Shown here: one piece after another, positions 1-8,703 of the stretch | How the letters are laid out: each line of letters begins with the position of its first letter | How positions within the stretch are numbered: the first letter of the stretch is position 1 | Source of the DNA: an uncultured Alphaproteobacteria bacterium | GTDB taxonomy: Bacteria; Pseudomonadota; Alphaproteobacteria; RF32; CAG-239 | Direction of reading: 5' to 3' | Assembly (NCBI GenBank): GCA_944391505.1 | Contig: CALXTV010000013.1 | Span: forward strand, 1-49,169 | Length of the DNA stretch: 49,169 bases | Position numbers and translations under genes: made by a program | The notes under the pieces: model-generated | The model's input: the letters and a program-made list of their open reading frames with translations, nothing else | Database searches by the model: none | Told to the model about the DNA's origin: nothing

Positions 1-267
1 GGAAAGAAGTCAACATATAATGAAGACGGATTTATTTTTGTCGTATGTCTGGAAGTATTGTCGGGCTTGGTTTGCTCGTAGCTTCACTGGAGTTGTGCCC
101 GAGGGTGACGATAAAAAATATTTTCTCTTCTGTCATATTCGGACTTGGAGTCGATAGTTGGCGAGAACGGGCAATAAGCGAAGTTCGAGGCTTACGGGCA
201 GGGAAAGGATAATAAAAGAAATGCTTCAGACATAACAAAACATCCAACTGAAAATGAAAAAACTTGG
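1..267. other. Window-edge intergenic stretch, possibly a dispersed repeat
   Basis: This stretch lies downstream of der and runs to the window edge. The 71-codon open frame on the minus strand (32-247) has no ribosome binding site and an odd composition, so I do not call it a gene. The segment around 75-115 carries the pattern GCTT...GAGGGTGAC, which resembles the GCTT...GAGGATGAC seen at the other window end (49138-49157). This kind of sequence recurs between genes in some alphaproteobacteria, so a dispersed intergenic repeat is plausible but unproven. No clear terminator for der is visible. Confidence 0.3.
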
Positions 268-1689
268 CTATTTGGAATGACGTTTGTCTTTTTCGGCGTA
301 GGGATTCTCCGTTTTTCGCACGGTTATCCGCAGCGGAATTCCTCCCAAATTAAAAGTTTCACGCAGATTGTTCATCAAATAGCGCAAATAAGCATCCGGC
401 AGTCCCTCGGGATTACTTGAAAAAATATAAAATGCCGGCGGCCGGGTCTTGGCCTGTGTAATATAACGCAGCTTAATCCGGCGCTTGTTTTTACCGAGCG
501 GTGGCGGGTAGTTGTCAATCATGTCGGCAAACCATTTGTTCAGCGGCGCCGTCGGAATACGCGTATTCCACCGATCATAAACTTTTAACACGGCGCTCAT
601 CAGCTTGTCCAAATTCTCGTTCTTAAGCGCGGAAATCGTAACCGTCGGCACGCCTTCCGCCTGCGCCAGCGATGTTTGCAGCTTATCGTTAAGTTTTTGC
701 AATGCCTCTTTGCGGTTGGCAATATCCCATTTATTGACGGCAATAACCAATGCCCGTCCTTCATCGATAACCTGACGCGCAATTGTTAAGTCCTGTTTGT
801 CCAAAACGGCATCGGCATCTAAAACCAAAACAACGACTTGCGCCGTAAAGGCAGCCCGTTTTGTGCTTGCGGCCGACATTTTTTCCAACGAGTCCTCAAT
901 CTTTGCCCGACGCCGCAATCCGGCCGTGTCGACTAACTTGATTTTACGGCCTTTCCATTCCCAGTCAACGGCGATTGCATCTCGGGTAACCCCGGCTTCC
1001 GGCCCCGTCAGCATTCTTTCGTCCTTAAGCAAAGCGTTCATCAGGGTCGATTTTCCGACGTTCGGCCGGCCGACAATCGCCAGTTGGATTGGCCGAGACT
1101 TATATTTTTCGTCTTCAAGCCTGTCTTTTTCTTCTTGCGAGAGCGCTTCGCTTTCGGCTTCGTCATCTCTATCTGCCGAAATTTCTTCTTCCGTCTTTCG
1201 GTCAAAATGCTTCAGAGCGTCGTACAAATCCTGCAAACCGATGCCATGTTCCGCGGAGAAAGGTATCGGAGCACCCAGGCCGAGTTTGTAAGCCTCATGA
1301 ATACTGTCTTCCTGCAGCTTGCCTTCGCATTTGTTGGCCAGCAAAATAACCGGTTTCCCGCTCTGTCTTACCAGTCCGGCAAAAAGTTCGTCATACGGCT
1401 GAACCCCGGCGCGTGCGTCAAACAAAAACAGGCAGATGTCCGATTCTTTGATGGCACGCTCGGTCTGCTGCCACATTCTTTTTTCCAGACTGTCGTCCTT
1501 GGCATATTCAAACCCGGCCGTATCAATAATCTGCAAATCAATGTCCTGCAGCTTTGCCGCAGCCTCTCTGCGGTCACGCGTAACGCCCGGCTTGTCATGC
1601 ACAATGGCTATCTTGCGACCGGCCAGCCGGTTGAATAATGTTGATTTTCCGACGTTCGGTCGTCCGACAATGGCTGTTTTCAAAGACAT
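268..1689 (-). CDS. der: Ribosome biogenesis GTPase Der (EngA)
   Basis: Der is a tandem-GTPase that binds the 50S subunit and is needed for its late assembly. The 473-residue product has the normal family length. The first G domain has the P-loop GRPNVGKS at residues 9-16, DTAG in switch II and an NK-C-E version of the NKxD motif. The second G domain starts near residue 207 with another GRPNVGKS, then DTAGLRRR and NKWD. The C-terminal ~100 residues form the KH-like domain. An AGGA ribosome binding site lies 7 nt before the ATG. It is the last gene of the minus-strand operon yfgM-bamB-der, 9 nt after bamB, an order also known from gammaproteobacteria such as E. coli. Confidence 0.97.
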   Translation of the reverse strand: MSLKTAIVGRPNVGKSTLFNRLAGRKIAIVHDKPGVTRDRREAAAKLQDIDLQIIDTAGFEYAKDDSLEKRMWQQTERAIKESDICLFLFDARAGVQPYDELFAGLVRQSGKPVILLANKCEGKLQEDSIHEAYKLGLGAPIPFSAEHGIGLQDLYDALKHFDRKTEEEISADRDDEAESEALSQEEKDRLEDEKYKSRPIQLAIVGRPNVGKSTLMNALLKDERMLTGPEAGVTRDAIAVDWEWKGRKIKLVDTAGLRRRAKIEDSLEKMSAASTKRAAFTAQVVVLVLDADAVLDKQDLTIARQVIDEGRALVIAVNKWDIANRKEALQKLNDKLQTSLAQAEGVPTVTISALKNENLDKLMSAVLKVYDRWNTRIPTAPLNKWFADMIDNYPPPLGKNKRRIKLRYITQAKTRPPAFYIFSSNPEGLPDAYLRYLMNNLRETFNLGGIPLRITVRKTENPYAEKDKRHSK

Positions 1690-1698
1690 GGCAAAATC

Positions 1699-3030
1699 CT
1701 ATTTATAAGCAGTCAGGTCAGCGTCATCCGTAACAAAAAGCGCCGTATTTCCGGCCACAATCGGCGGCAGGCTGACGCCGTCGCTGAGCGTGATAAAACC
1801 AAGAATTTTTCCGGTATACGGCGAAATTGCAAAAGCATAGCCGTTAGATGTTGCAACCAGCAGTCTGTTGCTGGTCAGTACCGGGCCGCTTGCCGTAACG
1901 CCGACTTTGTCCTCTTTGGTTTTGCCCAATGGAATTTGGGTGTTCCACACAATTTTGCCCGTTGCTTTTTCAATGGCAAATAAATCATAGTTATTGCTCA
2001 GCACAAACATAAATTTACCGGCAATCCACGGCTGATTAATGCCGCCGATTTCTCTCTCCCAGATTCGGGCGCCGCTGCGCAAATCGATGGCAACCAGAAT
2101 ATTGTTGTTGCCGATAGCGTAGACCGTTGCCCCGTCAATAACCGGATTCGCTTTGATCGCATTGATGTTTGCCGGCGAATTTGTCCGTTTGCGAGAGACC
2201 AGAATATCCGACCACAGCGGCGAACCGGTACTTGCTTTGAACGCGCGCAGTTCTCCGTTGGAAAAAGCCGCGACAATCGTGTCCTGCTGCGGGCTGTATG
2301 CCGGGCTGGCGCCGCCGACCAGAGTTGTTTCTTCGGACGGCGTTTTATAATCCCAGAGAACCGTTCCGTCGACGCCGTTGAGGGCAATCAGCTTGTTGTC
2401 AATGGTTTGAACAAACACAACGCCGCGTTCTGCCGTCGGGGCGATTCGTATCGGCAGTTCGGTGTCATAACGCCACAGTTTTTTGCCGGTTACCATATCC
2501 AGCGCAAAAACCGTGCCAAACCCGGTCGTTGCATAAACTTTCTTGTCAAAAACGGCCAAACCCGCACCTTTCAACGACGTGCTGATATCATCTTTAATCA
2601 GCGGCTTCAGCCGCCGTTTCCAGATTTTCCGTCCGTCGTCAAGGCGGAATGCGCTGACGATTCCGTCGGCGTCAATGGTAAAAACAGCCTTATGCGCGGA
2701 AACCGGAGCCGCAATCAGAAAATCGCGTTTGGAGCTCCCTTCACCGAAACCGGATTCCCAGAGTTCTTTCAGTTTGCTGTCTGAGCTTAAATGCCCCATC
2801 ATGTGCGTTGCATTGCCGCCGCTTTGCGACCAGGCCGTATTCACATAAGGCGCCGGCAGCACAATCTTAACCTCTCCGGGGGCGTAATCCGGCTGCAGGG
2901 CAGTCCTTCCCTCCAAAACCGAAATGCGTTCGCCGTCAAGGGTAATTTTTTCTTCCTCAACCATGCTGCAACCGCACAACAGAGCAAAAACCGTAACCGG
3001 CAGCAAAGATCTAAACTTCAGAAACTGCAT
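1699..3030 (-). CDS. bamB: Outer membrane protein assembly factor BamB (PQQ-type beta-propeller lipoprotein)
   Basis: BamB is a lipoprotein scaffold of the BAM complex that inserts beta-barrel proteins into the outer membrane. The 443-residue protein starts with a lipoprotein signal ending L-C-G-C (lipidated Cys at residue 21) and continues with repeated PQQ-propeller blades, visible as recurrent patterns such as tGkxxW, DAxTGxxxW and VAIDLRSGARIW. An alternative ATG four codons upstream (3042) is possible, but GGAG lies 6 nt before the ATG chosen here and only 2 nt separate AGGA from the upstream one. It sits between the yfgM-like gene (24 nt gap) and der (9 nt gap), the conserved context of BamB. 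A generic PQQ-repeat protein is the alternative; synteny makes BamB likely. Confidence 0.92.
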   Translation of the reverse strand: MQFLKFRSLLPVTVFALLCGCSMVEEEKITLDGERISVLEGRTALQPDYAPGEVKIVLPAPYVNTAWSQSGGNATHMMGHLSSDSKLKELWESGFGEGSSKRDFLIAAPVSAHKAVFTIDADGIVSAFRLDDGRKIWKRRLKPLIKDDISTSLKGAGLAVFDKKVYATTGFGTVFALDMVTGKKLWRYDTELPIRIAPTAERGVVFVQTIDNKLIALNGVDGTVLWDYKTPSEETTLVGGASPAYSPQQDTIVAAFSNGELRAFKASTGSPLWSDILVSRKRTNSPANINAIKANPVIDGATVYAIGNNNILVAIDLRSGARIWEREIGGINQPWIAGKFMFVLSNNYDLFAIEKATGKIVWNTQIPLGKTKEDKVGVTASGPVLTSNRLLVATSNGYAFAISPYTGKILGFITLSDGVSLPPIVAGNTALFVTDDADLTAYK

Positions 3031-3054
3031 CTGTATCTCCATAATCCTGTGATT

Positions 3055-3732
3055 CTATTCGGCACCGTTCAAAACCGACAGCATGTCCTGAACACGCATT
3101 TTCAAACCGTCCGGCAGATTCGGCGTATTCAAAATTTCGTTGTAAATTGCCTGCGCTTCGTCAATTTTGCCGTCTCTGATTGCCGCCATGGCGGTCATTT
3201 CCTTGGCAATGTTTGTCCAACTGCCGTTTTCTTTAATCAGCGGCTGCAAAAGAGCATCGATTTCTTCGCGCGGCGCGTTGTCCAGTTTATAAGAAGCCAG
3301 TTTGATGATTGAAACGTCGCGAAGCTTTTTGTTGATACTCTTGTCGGCAGAAATTTCTTCCAGAATTTTGACTGCTTCGTCATTTTTGCCCTGTTCCAGC
3401 AGAATATTGGCCGTCTGCAGCCGGGCAATGTCGCTGTATATATTGCCGCCGGTTTTTTCCATCTGTTCCAAAACTTTGAGGCTTTCGTCATATTTTCCCT
3501 GATTTTCCAGGTTCAGGGCATAAGCATAAGTGTCCGACCATGTTTCGCTTTGTGTCCGGCGCCAGCTTTTAAATCCCTCGAAACTGACGGCGCCGGTAAT
3601 TGCCAATACAACCAGCAGGATAATATAAAGGCCGTATTTTTCCCACATTTGTTTAAGGTTGTCGTTTTTAACCTCTTCGGTAACTTCACGGATAAATGCC
3701 TCCTGCTCGGCGGCATCGATTTCTTTTTTCAT
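3055..3732 (-). CDS. yfgM: YfgM-like TPR membrane protein (ancillary SecYEG subunit family)
   Basis: The 225-residue protein has a cytoplasmic N-terminus, one membrane segment at about residues 32-51, then a periplasmic helical domain with TPR-like repeats (for example the LENQGKYDESLKVLEQM and LLEQGKNDEAVKILEEI units). This is the architecture of E. coli YfgM, which associates with SecYEG and periplasmic chaperones. It is the first gene of the operon with bamB and der, exactly as in E. coli, which supports the assignment. A ribosome binding site (AAAGGA) lies about 10 nt upstream of the ATG. The gene symbol rests on architecture and synteny; sequence identity to E. coli YfgM is likely low. 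Confidence 0.82.
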   Translation of the reverse strand: MKKEIDAAEQEAFIREVTEEVKNDNLKQMWEKYGLYIILLVVLAITGAVSFEGFKSWRRTQSETWSDTYAYALNLENQGKYDESLKVLEQMEKTGGNIYSDIARLQTANILLEQGKNDEAVKILEEISADKSINKKLRDVSIIKLASYKLDNAPREEIDALLQPLIKENGSWTNIAKEMTAMAAIRDGKIDEAQAIYNEILNTPNLPDGLKMRVQDMLSVLNGAE

Positions 3733-3772
3733 GGTTGTTCTGTCCTTTTCACTATTGCAATAAGCTAATCTA

Positions 3773-3800
3773 TTTATAACGTAAAACCGGTTCTTGGCAA
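3773..3800 (-). promoter_or_regulatory. Sigma70-type promoter for yfgM-bamB-der
   Basis: On the minus strand, TTGCCA (3800-3795), a 16-nt spacer, then TATAAA (3778-3773). It lies about 40 nt upstream of the yfgM start codon. Seen in sequence; activity is inferred. Confidence 0.5.
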
Positions 3801-3827
3801 ATCAAATATTTAAGAACTTGACAGTTT

Positions 3828-5015
3828 TTAGCTGTTGACCACCTCGTTAATCAGAAATTTTTTGACCCAGCGTAAATCCTCAATGGGGATTTTTTTGCCG
3901 AAAATGGCGGTTCTGGCGTCGGAAATGATTGACAGGTAATACCTGCCGGTGGCCGGATTAACGGTAACGTCCACGGCCTCAATGTCTCTTTTTTTGATTT
4001 CCGTATTTTTGCGGGAAAACAGCATAAATTTGTGAACGATAACGATCTTGTCCTGCTTGACCACGATTTTGTCCTTGCGGAACAAAGCCATGACCGAAAC
4101 TGCAATGATAAACAGGCCGATAATGCAGAATGTCAGGATAACGTCGGTTGAAAAACGACTTTTGACGGTTTCGGCATTGAACCCGGCGAACAACAGAAGT
4201 CCGCCGAACAACAACAGACAAAACCATGCGATAATATTATAAGCGTCCCAGAAGATTTTGCGGGCTTTAATAACGGTTTTGTCTCTTTTGCGGACGAAAG
4301 CGATGGAGGGCGGCAGGGGTTCGCGGTCATTATAGCTGTTGACGGCCTTTCCCTCTTCAATCAGTTCTTTAATGGACTTGTCAAGGTCGGCGACTTCCCG
4401 TCTGACCATACCCTCATCGGTCAGAACGACCGCCGGCAGATTAAGCTTTTGGGCATAATATTCCCAGATTTTGCGAATGTTTTTGCTTTTGGTCGAAATG
4501 TAAAGCGGCGCTGTTTTTTGCGGATTTTTATGATACAGCTCAATAATGTATTTGTTTTTGTTCATAAACCCGAACTGAAAAAACTCGATTCTGAACCTTA
4601 CGCCCTCATATTTGTCAATCGATTCTTTGACGACCTTTTTCGCCCCGAAAGCCGGCCGGTAAATAATTTGCACTTTTTTGCCGTCGAAGAATATTTTTTT
4701 GTAACGAATATAAGACAACAGCAGCGACAATACGATTCCCGCTCCGACCAGAATAATGATGATGTCAAAAAAAGTCGGGTTCATAAACGGCTGATAGATA
4801 ACGTCGGCCTCGTCTTCCGGAATAAAATCAAAATCCGTCCGGCTGTGACTCAGTCCGTTAAACAGTTCATAAATTCCGAGCAGCATGAGAATGGTGCCGA
4901 AAATAAGCCCCGGATAAAGAATATGCAAAGCGATTCTGTCCGACTTTTTGGTCGGCAGTTTTTCCAGATTAAGCACAAAACTGTGGCTGTAATGATTGGG
5001 CGCATTTTCGGTCAT
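3828..5015 (-). CDS. Membrane protein of unknown function with duplicated 2TM + PH-like domains
   Basis: I do not recognise a named family. The 395-residue protein looks internally duplicated. Membrane segments at about 34-54 and 83-103 are followed by a charged beta-rich stretch (about 105-180: FFDGKKVQIIYR ... YIIELYHK), and segments at about 259-279 and 291-311 are followed by a second beta-rich stretch (about 312-390: KIVVKQDKIVIVHKF ... YYLSIISD). Paired helices followed by a beta-sandwich recall bacterial PH-like (YdbT/YcxB-type) membrane proteins; this is an inference from pattern only. GAGGATC lies 6 nt before the ATG. It is transcribed alone, 95 nt upstream of the yfgM operon. Confidence 0.75.
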   Translation of the reverse strand: MTENAPNHYSHSFVLNLEKLPTKKSDRIALHILYPGLIFGTILMLLGIYELFNGLSHSRTDFDFIPEDEADVIYQPFMNPTFFDIIIILVGAGIVLSLLLSYIRYKKIFFDGKKVQIIYRPAFGAKKVVKESIDKYEGVRFRIEFFQFGFMNKNKYIIELYHKNPQKTAPLYISTKSKNIRKIWEYYAQKLNLPAVVLTDEGMVRREVADLDKSIKELIEEGKAVNSYNDREPLPPSIAFVRKRDKTVIKARKIFWDAYNIIAWFCLLLFGGLLLFAGFNAETVKSRFSTDVILTFCIIGLFIIAVSVMALFRKDKIVVKQDKIVIVHKFMLFSRKNTEIKKRDIEAVDVTVNPATGRYYLSIISDARTAIFGKKIPIEDLRWVKKFLINEVVNS

Positions 5016-5090
5016 TCGTTTGATCCTCTTTTTTTTATGTGGTATTTCTGTTTCTCATGCTATATTATTTTTTTCAAATAATCATCTTTT

Positions 5091-5116
5091 TTTTGTAAAA
5101 TCTTTTTTTTACAAAA
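5091..5116. repeat. AT-rich inverted repeat in a divergent intergenic region
   Basis: TTTTGTAAAA (5091-5100) and TTTTACAAAA (5107-5116) are perfect inverted arms around a 6-nt loop. They sit between the divergent genes starting at 5015 (minus) and 5196 (plus). This could be an operator or a weak hairpin. A TATAAT-like -10 for the downstream gene lies further on, near 5153. Confidence 0.35.
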
Positions 5117-5195
5117 TAACGGGAAGCTTTAATTTATTTTAACGATATGAATATAATATCGGCATCAATAAATCCAAATTTAACGGGGTGATGTA

Positions 5196-6971
5196 ATGAG
5201 TAGTGTAGAAATTTTTAACTCGGGAACCAACCTTCTGATTACGCTGGCAGCGCTTTTTATTTTGTTGCTGTCCGTATGGTACAGCAGTCAGGACATAAAA
5301 ATCGGCAAGGGCATAAAATATATGTTTTTCGGTCTGGCGCTGGAATTTATCGGTTCCTGGTTTGGTTATCAGATGAACGAATATTATCAGCTGGGTATCT
5401 CAATTAATTTTCTGGCTTTTCTCGAACTGCTCATGCTGCTGCTCTCCATGATGTTTCTGGCCTTGTCGGCTTCGCAGCTTTTGGTCGCCAACATTCCGGA
5501 TACGCCGGTGATTGGCGCCATTACCGGTTTGGGTCTGGTGGCTATCATCTATTTCTGCTTAATAGCCCAGGACGGTGCAATGGTTAGTTATATGCGCCAG
5601 ATTTTCCCGCTGACGGGGTTTGCATATATTTCAACCAGTTTCTGGTCGCAGAGCGGCCACCGGTTCAAAACCGGCTTTCTGATTGGCGGCGCCCTGACCG
5701 CAGGCGTCGCGGTTCTGCTCGTCTGCCGTCTGCTGGGCATTGCACCGGAAATCGTCAATTCGATGTGGTATGTCTCCGCTTTGGTCTATGTCGGCTTGGC
5801 TGTCGCTCTGCTGATGATAAAAGTTGATTTTATGTCCAAAAAAATTGAGGACAAAGATATTGAAATCGAAAAATACAACAAACGCATTGAAGAGATTATT
5901 AAATCTTCGCCGTTTCCGATTATCATCTCCCGCCTGAGCGACGACAAGCTGATTCTGGCCAACAACAACGCCGTCAAACTGTTTGGAATTCAGCCGTCCG
6001 AACTTGACCGTTACCGGTTGAGAGACTTTTTTGCCGATGCGGAAAACCGCCGGCTTCTCAACGAGCGTTTGGAACAGGAAAAAGAAGTGCAGGACTTTGA
6101 AATTCTGGTCAAAACCTCAACCGGCGACACGCCTTTCTGGTTGCTGACTTCGGCAAATATCATCGACTATAACTACGACATTGCACTCTATGCCGCGTTT
6201 CAAGATATTACGTCGCGCAAAAACCGCGAAGCCCTGCTTAAAAACCAGGCTGTCCGCGATCCGTTGACGTCATTGTATAACCGTCGATATTTTGAAGAAG
6301 AAGTTACCAAACGCATAGCCCTGTCGCGAATGAAAGGCGGCTGCTATTCCGTTTTGATGATTGATGCCGACAAGTTCAAAAACGTCAACGATACATACGG
6401 TCACAAAGTCGGCGACAAAGTGTTGATAGAATTGTCCTCGACGGCCGAAAGGGCCTTGCGAGACTGCGACATCGTTGCCCGGTACGGCGGCGAAGAGTTT
6501 GTCTGCTATCTTTCCGATGTAACGCCGGAAAAAGCAAAAATTGTTGCCGACCGGCTGCGCGAAACCATTTCCAAAATCGTCGTCTATTCGGACGAAGGAA
6601 AGCCGTTCGGCTTCACCATCAGCATCGGTATTTCGTCTTCCGAAATATCGGATAACATTGACACGCTGATTAAAACGGCCGACGAAGCGCTTTACCGCGC
6701 CAAGGAAAACGGGCGCAACCGCTGTGAGGTGTTTACAAAGGCAGATTTGGCCAATTTCCATAATCAGGAGGAACCGCCCCATAAAACGGAAACCGGTCAG
6801 TTGCACCCGGTTTTTGAAAAAGAGAGCGTTCAGGAAATTTCGTTGCTTGACGGTGTGGGCGCCAACCATATTGCCGAAAACAATACCAATATAGAAGAGC
6901 GCAAGGAAACCGGAAAAAATCAGGATAATGCTTATCCGATTCTGGGGCTTGACGACGAGGATATGAAATAA
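5196..6971 (+). CDS. Membrane-anchored PAS-GGDEF diguanylate cyclase
   Basis: Predicted to make cyclic-di-GMP from two GTP at the inner membrane. The 591-residue protein has about seven N-terminal hydrophobic segments (residues ~10-215), a PAS-type sensor domain (~225-345, ending FQDITSRKN), and a GGDEF domain (~347-515). The active-site signature is GGEEF at residues 431-435, and an RxxD inhibitory site (R-D-C-D) lies five residues before it, so both catalysis and product inhibition look intact. The C-terminal ~75 residues are polar and probably disordered. The start is supported by a GGGGTGA ribosome binding site. The next gene, an rRNA methyltransferase, begins 3 nt after the stop, so they are probably co-transcribed. 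Confidence 0.93.
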   Translation: MSSVEIFNSGTNLLITLAALFILLLSVWYSSQDIKIGKGIKYMFFGLALEFIGSWFGYQMNEYYQLGISINFLAFLELLMLLLSMMFLALSASQLLVANIPDTPVIGAITGLGLVAIIYFCLIAQDGAMVSYMRQIFPLTGFAYISTSFWSQSGHRFKTGFLIGGALTAGVAVLLVCRLLGIAPEIVNSMWYVSALVYVGLAVALLMIKVDFMSKKIEDKDIEIEKYNKRIEEIIKSSPFPIIISRLSDDKLILANNNAVKLFGIQPSELDRYRLRDFFADAENRRLLNERLEQEKEVQDFEILVKTSTGDTPFWLLTSANIIDYNYDIALYAAFQDITSRKNREALLKNQAVRDPLTSLYNRRYFEEEVTKRIALSRMKGGCYSVLMIDADKFKNVNDTYGHKVGDKVLIELSSTAERALRDCDIVARYGGEEFVCYLSDVTPEKAKIVADRLRETISKIVVYSDEGKPFGFTISIGISSSEISDNIDTLIKTADEALYRAKENGRNRCEVFTKADLANFHNQEEPPHKTETGQLHPVFEKESVQEISLLDGVGANHIAENNTNIEERKETGKNQDNAYPILGLDDEDMK

Positions 6972-6973
6972 GC

Positions 6974-8107
6974 ATGGTTTGCCCTTATGCCGAAACCTGC
7001 GGCGGTTGTCCTCACCGCGGAATGTCCGAAGAACAGTACCGGGAAACCAAAACGGCGGCTTTCCGGCGGATTCTTTCCGGCATAAAGACAGACTTTTCTT
7101 TCGGCAAACCGATATTTGTCGCCGACGGTACCCGCCGCCGTGCAGCCATGACTTTTCGCCGCCGCAAGGGAAAAATCACGCTTGGTTTCAACGAGGCGGC
7201 CAGTGATAATGTTGTCGACTGTGAAAGCTGCGCCTTGCTGACGCCGAAACTGAACGCCGTGCTGCCCGACATTCGTTGTCTTTTGTCTGAAGTCTGCGCT
7301 CTGCCGTTTACTGAAAAAAGAAAGGGCAAGAAGTCTGTTCAGTTTTTTCTGGAAAGCGGCGACGTTTGGCTCTGTGAGGCTGACAACGGTGTTGATATAG
7401 TTTTGGAGTTCGCTTTTCCTCTGGAGCTTGGTCACCGGATGGCAATATTTGAGTTGGCGCAGAAGTTTGACGGTATTATCCGCATTTCGCACTGCCGCCG
7501 CCCCGATGCCGAAGCAGAACCGATTGTTGAGAAAACCACGCCTTATGTTAAAATTGCCGATACTTTTGTTTATATCCCGGCCGGAACTTTTTTACAGCCT
7601 TCTCGCGAGGGCGAACGGGCATTGGTTGCGCTGGTACTGAAATATCTGGGCGAAACCTCCGGCCGCATTGCCGATTTATTCTGCGGCGTCGGCACTTTTT
7701 CCTATCCGCTTGCCCGCAATCCCGATAATAAAATTCTGGCTGTCGATTCGTCGGAGCGTCTGCTGGAAGGCTTTCGCCGTACGGTTAATAAAAACATGAT
7801 TTCCAATATTGAAATCAAGACCAAAAACCTCTTCAAATATCCGTTGGATGAAAATGAACTTAAGGGGTTCAACGCTGTCGTCTTTGACCCGCCGCGCGCC
7901 GGAGCCGCAGCACAGACGACCCGGCTGGCCGCTTTGCCGGACGGCGAAAGACCGGAAAAAATTATTGCCGTCTCCTGCAACCCGGGAACTTTTGTCAACG
8001 ATGCCGGTACACTGCTTTCCGCCGGGTACAAACTCGTTGAAGTAACCATGGTTGACCAGTTTATCTATTCTAACCACAGCGAACTTGTTGCCTTATTTAC
8101 AAAATAA
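6974..8107 (+). CDS. RlmC/RlmD-type 23S rRNA (uracil-5-)-methyltransferase
   Basis: SAM-dependent m5U methyltransferase of the TrmA/RlmC/RlmD family. A [4Fe-4S] ligand set is visible at the N-terminus (C3-x5-C9-x2-C12, with C86 as fourth). The Rossmann domain has the SAM motif DLFCGVGTF, then DPPRAG, the catalytic nucleophile in SCNPGTF (C335), and the general base region HSE near residue 370. At 377 residues it lacks the N-terminal TRAM domain of RlmD (about 430 residues) and is close to RlmC in length, but its SCNP motif is more RlmD-like, so I leave the symbol empty. Translation is probably coupled to the upstream cyclase gene (3-nt gap). Confidence 0.9.
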   Translation: MVCPYAETCGGCPHRGMSEEQYRETKTAAFRRILSGIKTDFSFGKPIFVADGTRRRAAMTFRRRKGKITLGFNEAASDNVVDCESCALLTPKLNAVLPDIRCLLSEVCALPFTEKRKGKKSVQFFLESGDVWLCEADNGVDIVLEFAFPLELGHRMAIFELAQKFDGIIRISHCRRPDAEAEPIVEKTTPYVKIADTFVYIPAGTFLQPSREGERALVALVLKYLGETSGRIADLFCGVGTFSYPLARNPDNKILAVDSSERLLEGFRRTVNKNMISNIEIKTKNLFKYPLDENELKGFNAVVFDPPRAGAAAQTTRLAALPDGERPEKIIAVSCNPGTFVNDAGTLLSAGYKLVEVTMVDQFIYSNHSELVALFTK

Positions 8108-8152
8108 ACGGCTTTGGATATAGTTAAAAAAATTAAAACCGGAAAGAAAAAA

Positions 8153-8671
8153 ATGCGCTGCCGAATTTTTGCTTTTATTTTGTTTTTTGCCGTCGCAGGC
8201 TGCCGCTTGGGCGGCTCGGACGAAGCAATTTGTCCGCGGGTGGTCATTCCGCGCGATACGGCTTACCTGACGCAGATTGTCAATTATCGCGAAGAGTTTC
8301 AGATTTCTCTGCTCGGCTACGAAGGGCACTGCTATTTTGATACGCGCGTTAACCGTGACAAAGCGGTAATCAACCCGGTTTTCAAAATCAAACGCCTGCG
8401 CAAAAGCGATGAAACAGATGTCCATTTTGCCTATTATACCGAAACCGTCAAAGGTCCGCCGGCTTACTTGGGCAAGAAGACTTACTATCTGGCTGTAACC
8501 CTTGCCTTCGATGAAACAGAAAAAATTTATACGGCACCGGCCGTTGAGGTAAAAATTCCCCCGGAGATGAAATATGAGTTCGACATTAACCTCGGCCTGG
8601 TTATCAGCCCGGAAGAAATGAGATATAATCGGCGGACGTTTGACATCGATTATCGTTACGTTGATGAATAG
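8153..8671 (+). CDS. Small predicted lipoprotein of unknown function
   Basis: The 172-residue product starts with a lipoprotein signal ending V-A-G-C (Cys 17). The rest is a beta-strand-rich periplasmic domain with no family I recognise. I chose the ATG at 8153 because GGAAAG precedes it by 6 nt and it gives a normal signal peptide; an in-frame TTG at 8114 is poorer. It lies 45 nt after the methyltransferase gene and 32 nt before transketolase, on the same strand. No link to either pathway is evident. Confidence 0.8.
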   Translation: MRCRIFAFILFFAVAGCRLGGSDEAICPRVVIPRDTAYLTQIVNYREEFQISLLGYEGHCYFDTRVNRDKAVINPVFKIKRLRKSDETDVHFAYYTETVKGPPAYLGKKTYYLAVTLAFDETEKIYTAPAVEVKIPPEMKYEFDINLGLVISPEEMRYNRRTFDIDYRYVDE

Positions 8672-8703
8672 TTTTTTCTAAAAATAATTAAGGAGTAGAA
8701 ACA

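Noticed and set aside
32..247. 71-codon minus-strand frame at the window start
   Set aside because: No ribosome binding site and low-complexity, basic composition; looks like read-through of an intergenic repeat.
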